A stretch of 30,549 nt of DNA from Coemansia sp. RSA 1804 (lineage: Eukaryota; Kickxellomycota; Kickxellomycetes; Kickxellales; Kickxellaceae), in contig JANBTH010000152.1 of the NCBI GenBank assembly GCA_027578815.1, positions 1 through 30,549 on the forward strand, read 5' to 3'. Shown here one piece after another: positions 8,692 to 16,124 of this stretch. Each line of letters opens with the position of its first letter. Position 1 is the first letter of the stretch. The position numbers and the translations under genes are program-made. A model generated the notes under the pieces. The model was given only the letters and a program-made list of their open reading frames with translations. It was not told the DNA's origin and ran no database searches.

Positions 8692-9139
8692 TACAGTGTT
8701 TTTCTTTTCTGCCGTGCTCTCTTTCTCTTGTCTCGTTTGCGCATTTATCCCCTCTCCTCCTCTTCTCCTCGCAAATAAGCCAGTGGGTGGCGGTTCCTGT
8801 AGTTATTATCTAAATTATCATTAATATTATTATTTTCTATATCTACTAGCCATATTTTTTTATTTCAAAGCACTTGAAGCTACAACATTTAGCGGTTATC
8901 AAACGATAACCTCACACTTGTTATCATGAACAATATATAAAAATGGTCCCAGAACACTTTTCAAGGAACCACTTGAATCGGGAGACATTTGACTGAGCAT
9001 TAGTTCTCTTGCCATAAACAGTCGCTTCACACCCAGTGCTTTCATCATCATCTTAGCAAAGATGCAGAATGCTACCAGTAGAGACCAGAAAGGATTAAAG
9101 AGTGTGTGGATAATACGAATAGACACGAGAAGATGCTAT
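8692..9139. other. Convergent 3' intergenic region
   Basis: This 448-base AT-rich gap lies between the stops of the cysteine-rich protein gene (+) and the ArfGAP gene (-). It holds CT-rich sequence at the left, a hairpin at 8894-8911 and TTTATT at 8858-8863, a possible poly(A) signal for the minus-strand gene. A 75-codon minus-strand frame (8899-9126) begins without ATG and is not supported as a gene. Confidence 0.5.
8894..8911. terminator. Inverted repeat / hairpin in shared 3' region
   Basis: GGTTATC, a 4-base AAAC loop, then GATAACC form a perfect 7-bp stem. A third copy, GTTATC, follows at 8920-8925. It sits between converging genes, so it may mark transcript ends. A function as a terminator is inference. 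Confidence 0.35.
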
Positions 9140-12040
9140 TTAATGTCCGGCCTCCTGAAGCTCACCAAATTCCATGTCGTCGGCACCAGCACGGCGTGGC
9201 GACGACGACGACATGACATCAACAAACTCGAGCGAAACCTCCTTGCTATCATCGGAATCGTCAGCTCCAGTGTCTTCGTCCTGCTCAATGCAAGGGGAGT
9301 ACGGAGGAACCGCCCAGTCGCGGATGAAAGAATCATCAACATCCAGGATATCCACAGGCTCAGCCGCATTCCCCGGCGTGCCACTACCACTGCCATTGCC
9401 ACCACAGCTGCCACCATTGGCGCGGGAACGCCTGGATCCAAGCATTCCAGGCGGCAACCCCGACATTTTCTGAAACGCAGCGTACCGCAGGGCCATAACC
9501 ACCTGGACATTAGAGTCCTCGAGTGCAATATCGAGGGGAAGCAGGCCGTACGCATCAGGCGTGTCCCACTGCGCATTCTTACGAACCAGATACCACACCA
9601 CGCGCACGTTGCCCAGCCGCGTAGCCAGATGCAGTGCCGTGCCACCATATGCCGCACACTCCTTTGGCGGGTTGCCGCCACCAGTGGTCTTGACATCGCT
9701 GCTGTCTCGACCGCCAAAAGATATTGGCGATGCATTCTCCAGCTGCTGCTCGGATCTCGGCGAATCGTTCATGTACGACGTGGCGGTGACTTTCCCACGC
9801 GTGTTGGGATTCGCGCCCCACAGAAGCAGCAGCTCCAGCATCCCGAAATCACCCATCGACACAGCCTCCATCAGCGGTGTCTTGCCAGTAGTCGGGTCAT
9901 GCGCATCCGGATCCGCCCCCTGCGCTAGCGCCTCCAGCGCCAGCGGCATATCTGCAGTCCTTGCTGCAATTGTCAGCGCATGCCCAGCAGCTCCATCTGA
10001 CTTTGTCCCATCGCGGGGCTTCACGTACAGCCTGTTTGCGTACTTTTGGACAATATATGGCTCCTTCTTGTCGCGCGGACTCTGCGGCGCCGGCTTTGCC
10101 GGTTCGTCCTCCTTGGGACCAACGCACTCGAGTATTTGGTTGACGCGACGGTTTCCCAGCCGCAACATGATGTGGATCAACTCGGGCTCCCAGTTATCAA
10201 GCTTGACCGACCGCACCTTACTGACATGCACGCCCAGACTGCGGTGGATTCCTGAGCACTCGATACACATCAGAACGCCCAAGTTAATGGCCGCCCATTC
10301 GGGGCCCTTGCGTCCGCAGTCAACACACAGATCGTTCCCAGGCACCGCACGCATCTTGGCCATCCGCGTTGCCTGCAAGTCATTGTCCAGCCCCATTGAA
10401 GCCCCACCAACACCCAGGTGCATCGCTGTCAACTGACTGCCCAGCGATGTGTGGATCTCCAGACTAGTGGCTCCTCCTCCACTACCAGCGAGCTGCATCG
10501 AGTTTTTAGGTCGAGAGAGCGGCTGCGAATTGGCACGCGCAAGCGGTCCCATCATATCGCTTGCGGCTAAGGCACCCATATTACAGGCGTTACCTTCGGG
10601 AGCATGCGAGTAAAGTGACGCCTCAATCGCCTGTTTCAAACACGCCTTCCACGCATTGAGCTCATGGCTGCTTTCTGCCTGCAGAATGTAGGTGCGGTTG
10701 GGGGCTATCAGTTCAAAGACATTGCGTCGGTCCTGGATGCTGCACCGCTTGACCTTGCACAGATGAAGCGGCACCGTTTCCTTGTTCTTTTCGTCGTCGC
10801 GTTGGAAATGCACAAGCTGCCCGTCTTTGATCTCAAACCACCGGCGCTGCCACGATGCCATGAGCGAGTACTGGCTGCGTAGAAACAGGTACCCGGATAT
10901 CTGGAACAGTCCGTTTGGACTGAGCGAGATCGACGCCAACGACCTGCGGTGGTGCGATTTCGACGATTTTGCGCTGCAGCCGTCGCCGCCCAACTGGCGC
11001 TTGGATACCGCGGTGTCCGAGTCCTTTGATGCCCGCTTATCAGCAGAAGCAGCAGCAGATCCCCCGCCTAATGGCAGGTGTCCATCTGCTGTCGACTGAC
11101 GCTGATTTCCAGTGTCCAGGGCAGCCTGGATGTCGCTGGCATCCTCCTCCAGACCTTCGACGCCACGCAGCGAGCTAAAGGCGCCGATATCGTCGTCCTG
11201 CTGGCCAACCTGGACGTATCCGTCGGCATCATCGTGCATACTGTTGGTGCTCTGCTTGCCATGTGCGCTGGATGCGCTTTTGAGCGGCACCACAAGATCT
11301 GCTGCGTCACGAAGGTGCTGCTCCACCCGGCGTCGCTCCTGCGCAATGTGCTCGCCAAGCTTGCGCATAGTCGGCTCAAAGTCCCGCATCGATGAAAAGG
11401 CCTGGTGGTAGAACGCGTACTGCGCGTACATAAGCGACAGAAAGCCCTCGATGAACTCAATGTTCTTGACTGCTGCCACTCGATTCAAATCCAGCGAGTG
11501 CGTTTGGAGCCTGTGGATATACTGGGTCTTGGTTGCCTCAACGTCCCTCTCCTGGTTCTCGATAAACGGTTCTGTTGGCTTCTTGCCCATCAGTCGGGTC
11601 AGCTGCGTCTCATACTCGTTCTGCACCGCATCCAGCTGCCGCCTTGACCCGCGTACCTTGGCAACAAGTCCCGACTCGGCCATCTCCTCCATGGGCTGCA
11701 CGAGGATCTGCTGGATCTGATCGCACTGCATCGCCCTGTTCCGTTCAATCTCCGCCAGCACATCGCTGAACCCTGCCAGATACCGCTCGGTTTCACTATC
11801 CTTTACCGGAGACAGTTGCGAGATTGCCGTGACACGCCGCACAGTATCCATGTACTTGGTGCCATGCTCGACTGACGCTGTCTGCAGACTCTTGCTGGCC
11901 CTGGATAGCCCTTGGATCGAGGTCTCCAGATTCGCCACGTACTCTTCGTATGTCCGCACCTTGGACCGGTAGTAAGGCGAGTCCGTTGTGCATTCCTCCA
12001 GGTCTAGCAGTTCCAAATTGCCGCCATTGCTTCCGGCCAT
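9140..12040 (-). CDS. BAR-PH-ArfGAP-ankyrin protein (ACAP/centaurin type)
   Basis: The 966-residue protein is a GTPase-activating protein for Arf-family GTPases acting at curved membranes. Residues about 15-245 are helical and match a BAR domain. A Ser/Asp-rich linker (about 250-375) precedes a PH domain at about 381-475 (GYLFLRS, WQRRWFEIKDG, final helix LNAWKACLKQAIE). The ArfGAP zinc finger is C572-x2-C575-x16-C592-x2-C595, with the catalytic Arg600 in GIHRSLGVHVSKVRS. Ankyrin-type repeats follow (about 705-890: GADPDAHD, GKTPLMEAVSMGDFGMLELLL, GGTALHLATRLGNVRVVWYL), then an acidic, Ser-rich tail. This domain order is that of animal ACAPs and fungal centaurins, suggesting roles in endosomal or exocytic traffic. 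ATG at 12040-12038 is the first in frame. The gene diverges from CMS1. Confidence 0.92.
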   Translation of the reverse strand: MAGSNGGNLELLDLEECTTDSPYYRSKVRTYEEYVANLETSIQGLSRASKSLQTASVEHGTKYMDTVRRVTAISQLSPVKDSETERYLAGFSDVLAEIERNRAMQCDQIQQILVQPMEEMAESGLVAKVRGSRRQLDAVQNEYETQLTRLMGKKPTEPFIENQERDVEATKTQYIHRLQTHSLDLNRVAAVKNIEFIEGFLSLMYAQYAFYHQAFSSMRDFEPTMRKLGEHIAQERRRVEQHLRDAADLVVPLKSASSAHGKQSTNSMHDDADGYVQVGQQDDDIGAFSSLRGVEGLEEDASDIQAALDTGNQRQSTADGHLPLGGGSAAASADKRASKDSDTAVSKRQLGGDGCSAKSSKSHHRRSLASISLSPNGLFQISGYLFLRSQYSLMASWQRRWFEIKDGQLVHFQRDDEKNKETVPLHLCKVKRCSIQDRRNVFELIAPNRTYILQAESSHELNAWKACLKQAIEASLYSHAPEGNACNMGALAASDMMGPLARANSQPLSRPKNSMQLAGSGGGATSLEIHTSLGSQLTAMHLGVGGASMGLDNDLQATRMAKMRAVPGNDLCVDCGRKGPEWAAINLGVLMCIECSGIHRSLGVHVSKVRSVKLDNWEPELIHIMLRLGNRRVNQILECVGPKEDEPAKPAPQSPRDKKEPYIVQKYANRLYVKPRDGTKSDGAAGHALTIAARTADMPLALEALAQGADPDAHDPTTGKTPLMEAVSMGDFGMLELLLLWGANPNTRGKVTATSYMNDSPRSEQQLENASPISFGGRDSSDVKTTGGGNPPKECAAYGGTALHLATRLGNVRVVWYLVRKNAQWDTPDAYGLLPLDIALEDSNVQVVMALRYAAFQKMSGLPPGMLGSRRSRANGGSCGGNGSGSGTPGNAAEPVDILDVDDSFIRDWAVPPYSPCIEQDEDTGADDSDDSKEVSLEFVDVMSSSSPRRAGADDMEFGELQEAGH

Positions 12041-12625
12041 ATCGCTGTTTGCAGCTTGTTATTAGGCAAATGTCCAGATAAGAGGAGAGTTAGCGAAACG
12101 AGCGGGGTTCAAGTCGGTTGGGACAAATGCAATAAACGAAAAAGAAGAAGTCGTAGAGTACAGCTCTGCTGGGTGGGGCTTCAGAATATGAAAATAATGA
12201 TATGCTTGACTTGGTTTCAGTAGATGAGATTGAGATGAATAGAAAGTACAGAATAATAAGAGTGGCGGAAAAGAATGTGAAGAAGGAATGTGAATGTGAG
12301 AGCAAGAGGGAATATGGAATAAAGTGTCTTCTGTGCCATCCACCTCTCTTTCTCCAGTCTATTCAACTTTATACTATTGCATCCCCCTTTTTTCTCCAGA
12401 AACAAACCATTTATTTTCGCTTTGTTCTTTTCCTCGCCAGAAAGCCTGTGATTAGAGCAGCATCGCATTCTACGGCTTGATCAGGAAAGCCAAGCTCCAA
12501 AAATAAAAAATAAAAAACTTTTTTATTGTTGGCTTTTCACTTTCTTTATTCTAACAATACTGTCTGTGTATATAAATATAATAAAGTATCCTAGACCATA
12601 GTTTTCATCTCTCTCCCTAAAAGGA
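12041..12625. promoter_or_regulatory. Divergent promoter region, ArfGAP / CMS1
   Basis: This 585-base AT-rich gap lies between two divergent ATGs. It has a purine-rich plus-strand block (about 12235-12320), which is the CT-rich sense leader of the ArfGAP gene. It also holds a 19-base AT inverted repeat at 12509-12527, about 100 bases before the CMS1 start. TATAAATATAATAAAG near 12571-12586 could serve as a TATA region for CMS1. No gene is seen in it. Confidence 0.5.
12509..12527. repeat. AT-rich inverted repeat in CMS1 promoter
   Basis: AATAAAAAA, one C, then TTTTTTATT form a perfect 9-bp inverted repeat. An outer pair AGCCAA (12488-12493) and TTGGCT (12529-12534) adds an asymmetric second stem. 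Such AT-rich symmetry can arise by chance. Confidence 0.5.
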
Positions 12626-13564
12626 ATGCCCTTGAAGAACGATCTGGCGGACGCGCTGGAGGACGACTTTGCTCTGGACGACGACTTTGCTGTGGCAGAC
12701 AGCGCCAGCGCCAGCGCCAGCGCCAGCGCCAGCGACTATGACGATGACACCGGTGCCGGCGCAAGCACAGGGAAGCGCCAGCGGACGCAGCTGGAGGCGA
12801 GCGACACCGAGGACACCGAAGCGGCCAACAAGAAGCAGAAGCAGAAGCAGAAAAAGAAGAATAGCAGCAAGAAGCAGAGCGGAGGAAGCAACGATCCATC
12901 GACCGCCACCGCTGGGTCGTTTCGCACACTAAAGAAATTCAGCGTTCCCACCGAGCTCGATGAACAGGCAGCACTGTGGAACAGATGCATGAAGAAGGCG
13001 TACCCGGGTATCGCGCAGCTGGAGCTTGCCGACATCGGGATGCAGGAAAAACACATGTACAGGCACGAGGCAAACCAGAAAACAGCAGCACCAACGACTT
13101 CGGGGCACGCCGAGCCGTCGTATCTGGAGGAGCTGGTCGGCTCCGTCGTTGCGGGAACCAACGCCAAAAACAAAATAACGTACGGCGCGCCCCAGGTGCT
13201 TGTCATCTGCAGCTCGGCGCTCCGCGTGGTTGATCTGGTCAGGCGGTTGCGCCCGCTGACCGGACGCACGGTTCTCAAACTGTTCAGCAAACACGTGAAG
13301 ATCGCAGCTCACAAGAAGACGCTCAACTCCTCGCCCACTGACATTGCCGTTGGCACGCCCAACAGAATCCACAAGCTGCTGGCCGACGGTGATCTCAAGC
13401 CCAGTCGCCTGCGCCTGGTTGTCATCGACTGCTGGCAGGACGAGAAGATGCGCGTTGTTGTTGATATGGACGACACGCGCGCCGATTTGTTTGCCATCTG
13501 GCGCGATATTCTGCTGCCGGCCTCCGCAAACCCCGACTACACCTTCAAGTTCCGCTTGGTATGA
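12626..13564 (+). CDS. CMS1: Cms1/CMSS1 family ribosome-biogenesis protein
   Basis: The 312-residue nucleolar protein is of the Cms1 family (yeast Cms1 291, human CMSS1 279 residues), associated with the 90S/small-subunit processome. The N-terminus is acidic, with an SA repeat at 26-36, followed by a Lys/Gln-rich basic stretch (KKQKQKQKKKNSSKK) resembling a nuclear/nucleolar signal. The folded part starts about residue 98. It has a helicase-like Rossmann core without a Walker A motif: QVLVICSSALRVVDLVRRLRPL, then KLFSKHVKIAAHKKTL, DIAVGTPNRIHKLL and LRLVVIDCWQDEKMR, ending in the short TFKFRLV tail. Family knowledge: it resembles a DEAD-box domain but lacks ATPase motifs. ATG 12626 is the first in frame. 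It converges on the Stm1-like gene. Confidence 0.92.
   Translation: MPLKNDLADALEDDFALDDDFAVADSASASASASASDYDDDTGAGASTGKRQRTQLEASDTEDTEAANKKQKQKQKKKNSSKKQSGGSNDPSTATAGSFRTLKKFSVPTELDEQAALWNRCMKKAYPGIAQLELADIGMQEKHMYRHEANQKTAAPTTSGHAEPSYLEELVGSVVAGTNAKNKITYGAPQVLVICSSALRVVDLVRRLRPLTGRTVLKLFSKHVKIAAHKKTLNSSPTDIAVGTPNRIHKLLADGDLKPSRLRLVVIDCWQDEKMRVVVDMDDTRADLFAIWRDILLPASANPDYTFKFRLV
12701..12730 (+). repeat. In-frame (AGCGCC)5 coding microsatellite
   Basis: Five perfect AGCGCC units encode alternating Ser-Ala in the acidic N-terminus of Cms1. Because the unit is six bases, length changes keep the frame. Confidence 0.95.
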
Positions 13565-13972
13565 GCTGGTTGCCACGCTATCCATGAAAGCATTGCTAAA
13601 GAGGGGATGGCTCCAGCGATGGGGGGGGGCTAAAGACGATCTTCTGCTGGTTTTTGTTTGCTACTTGCGTCCAAGGATCAGGAGAAATAAGACCGCCGCA
13701 TGGAGCATTGTAGTGCTCAAAGCAGTACATCTCTTTCGTAATGGCAATTTCAAAAGACGCGACGACATGTGCCCCCTATTTCAAAACAACATTGTTTTAT
13801 GCTACCTTTTTAATAGCCGCTACGGCCAACCTCCCAGTAATAAAGAAAGAAAAAGAAGAACCGGAACAGACAGAAAAACCCCAGAAAAGAAAGTAAGCGG
13901 CAAAGGATTCGCCATTGCAATAGGCAAAAAGCGCCCTTTCAACACGCAAGGTCAGCGACCTCCAGGGGTTTT
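13565..13972. other. Convergent 3' intergenic region, CMS1 / Stm1-like
   Basis: This 408-base gap between two stop codons has mixed composition. It contains a G9 run (about 13621-13629) and A-rich sequence with AATAAAG near 13839, a plausible poly(A) signal for CMS1. An open frame through it starts inside CMS1 and is a shadow. I see no RNA gene. Confidence 0.45.
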
Positions 13973-14803
13973 TTAGAGCGAAGGGAAATCGCGCTCGTCG
14001 TTGATGTTGACGCGCTGTGTGTTGTTCCTGGAGCGGCGGTCGTTGTTCCGGGGGCCGTTGTTAGAGGCGCTGCGGAAGGCGCCACGACGCTGCTCCTTTG
14101 CAAAGTGCTGATTGATCTCGACAAAGATCTTCTCCTTGCGCTCCTTCTGCTTCCGCGACTTGGGTCCGGCAGTCGGTGCGAAGAAGTCCTCCTCAACTCT
14201 CTCCAGAACAGTGCCGTTCTTGAGCTGGCTCTTGTCAACGCCTCCATCGTTGGCCTTGCGCCGGGCACGTGTGGTATCGACAGTCTTGGACGATCCCTTC
14301 TCCTTCAGGAAGTCGTCAAACGTCTTGACGTCCTCCTCCTCCTCAGCAGCAGCAGGAACAGGGGTGATTGCGCCTTCCTCGCTGTCCTTCTTGGCTGCCT
14401 CGGCTGCCATCTCTCCCTCGGCAATAACCTTCTCGTTGTCGCCAAACTCCTCCCTCTTCACCTTGTTGACAGAGTCGGTGATTCCGGTGCCGCTGTGGCT
14501 AGGGCGGTCGAACTGGCGGCCGTTGGCGCGAGGAGGAGGTCCGCGCTGGCGCTGGGTGCGTGGGCCAGACCTTTCTCCGCGCTCGCGCTGAGGAGCAGCA
14601 TCTGCGTTGCCAGGCACAAAGGTGCGACGGGATCCGCCGCGCCCGGTGCTGACGGTGGTGGTGGGAACCTCGGGCCCTGCCGGCTTGGCGGCCTTGGGCT
14701 TCGGCTTCGGCTTCTTGGCCGAACCCAAAGTCTCTGGCACGGCGCTGCTCGTAGCGTCAAGCGAAAGCACCGAGAATGGGTTCATTGAAGAGGCGCTGCT
14801 CAT
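13973..14803 (-). CDS. Stm1/SERBP1-like (HABP4_PAI-RBP1) ribosome- and mRNA-binding protein
   Basis: The 276-residue, very basic, mostly disordered protein shares features with two relatives. Near its start, MNPFSVLSLD (7-16) recalls the N-terminus of yeast Stm1. The middle carries the HABP4/PAI-RBP1 signature RQFDRPSHSGTGITDSVNKV (96-115), followed by an acidic patch and KTFDDFLKEK (160-169), and the end INDERDFPSL resembles the SERBP1 C-terminus. Arg/Gly-rich stretches (53-60, 71-96, 239-264) suit RNA binding. Family knowledge: Stm1 and SERBP1 thread through the mRNA channel of idle 80S ribosomes and preserve them during starvation. The start ATG is 14803-14801; an alternative is Met7. The long upstream region carries two CGCATGCG palindromes. 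Confidence 0.88.
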   Translation of the reverse strand: MSSASSMNPFSVLSLDATSSAVPETLGSAKKPKPKPKAAKPAGPEVPTTTVSTGRGGSRRTFVPGNADAAPQRERGERSGPRTQRQRGPPPRANGRQFDRPSHSGTGITDSVNKVKREEFGDNEKVIAEGEMAAEAAKKDSEEGAITPVPAAAEEEEDVKTFDDFLKEKGSSKTVDTTRARRKANDGGVDKSQLKNGTVLERVEEDFFAPTAGPKSRKQKERKEKIFVEINQHFAKEQRRGAFRSASNNGPRNNDRRSRNNTQRVNINDERDFPSL

Positions 14804-16124
14804 CCTTCTTATTTATCTATAGCCACGCGCGAATGCCGTCAGTGCAGTCCACGCAAACGGATTATGTGTGCAATTCGCAAGTCCGGAAAATAAAAAAGCA
14901 CGGGGAATAAAAAGCGTTGTTAGTAAACAAAAGTAAAGTAGCAACAACAACAATAATAATAATCTTTGGAGGAAGGAAGGGAAGAAAAGAAAAATGGGAA
15001 ACCTTCCGAGCAGTAAACAGAGAAAAAAGACACCCAGCAAAAAGTATCTTTTGGAGTGAGAGGTTTGGTTGGCTTGCACATGTGAGAAAGAAAAGAAAGG
15101 AGCGAAAAGCGCATGCGTCATACAAACATCAATATTTACACGCATGCGGATCAACCATGCTCCAACGCGAAAACGCGCATAGCAGAACAATCATAGAGAA
15201 TCAAAGAGATTTGGAGGAATACCAGCTCTATTCTTTGCTCGCCTTTACGGCAGGACGGACCAAAAGCTTCTGTTCCTTAAAAAGGAGACACGAAACCCCG
15301 GCTCCTCAATCTTTCCAGCTAAGAACGGACTCCTGGACTGCGTCTTACTTTGACAGCTTGGCATTTCCGTTACAACAGCTCCAGAATCCATGCCAATCTG
15401 ATGATCCTCTCTTCTCAATCTCCCAACGCAAAAGAAAGAAAACAGCAGCTGTTGTTTCTAACGCAGTCAGCGTTCGACTAGAAAAGAGAGACAGAATAAA
15501 CTTGCTTTGTCTGCTTTATTTATTAGAATCAGCAAACGATTCTCGCTGGAGCCGATTCTGATTCTGTCGAATTTTACATTCCGAATTTCGAATTGGCAGT
15601 AGGAATCCGTTTTCGGCCAGAAAAGTGGAGCTGAGTTGTTCTGGTTGCTGTGGATAATGGATCCGGTCCTCTCCGTTCCTGTCGAATCCTGTGACGGCAT
15701 CTAGATGGAAAATAACTTACATAGTATGATGGATGCGAATAGTGTTGGATGGGAAAAAAATAAAATCTGTAAAAAAAAGGACGAAAGGAAAATCACGGGG
15801 AGAAAATGATGGCCCAAAAAACACTGCAATCCCCCTCCTCCGCCTCCTCCAGCAGCATACCATCAAAATGCCTCATTTTTCGCCTTTCTTTCACGGATGG
15901 TCCTTGCCTCGTTTATGCACGGGGAGGGAAAATTAGGAACTGGCTCCTGCAAATCCGCGTTGCTAAGGCATCAATACCACCAGGACTAGGGGGGTGATCT
16001 TGCTTTGCTTACGCTAAATAAAATGCATTGGAGGACGGGTGTTAAAATGAACAACCAGGCAGCACATCTGCAGCCCAGAGAGAAAATAAAAAAGTCTACT
16101 TCACTAAGCAACTACAAATCAATG
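14804..16124. promoter_or_regulatory. Long upstream region of the Stm1-like gene; also 3' of ASK1
   Basis: This 1.3-kb gap runs from the Stm1-like start codon to the ASK1 stop (both genes on the minus strand). The first about 310 bases look like a promoter: purine-rich plus-strand blocks (about 14968-15000 and 15084-15108, CT-rich in sense) followed by CGCATGCG at 15110-15117 and 15141-15148. The rest (15160-16020) has mixed composition. It includes a 134-codon plus-strand frame (15157-15561, ATG start) with no recognisable domain, which I do not call a gene. No RNA gene is evident. Confidence 0.5.

Noticed and set aside
8899..9126. 75-codon minus-strand ORF downstream of the ArfGAP gene
   Set aside because: It opens with GTG, is AT-rich and lies in a 3' intergenic zone; it is hydrophobic but has no motif.
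9062..10436. Plus-strand ORFs of 288 and 291 codons opposite the ArfGAP gene
   Set aside because: Antisense shadows; the minus-strand frame encodes recognisable ArfGAP, PH and ankyrin motifs.
12106..12117. tRNA B-box-like sequence GGTTCAAGTCGG
   Set aside because: The flanking bases do not form a T-arm stem, and no A box or cloverleaf is found upstream.
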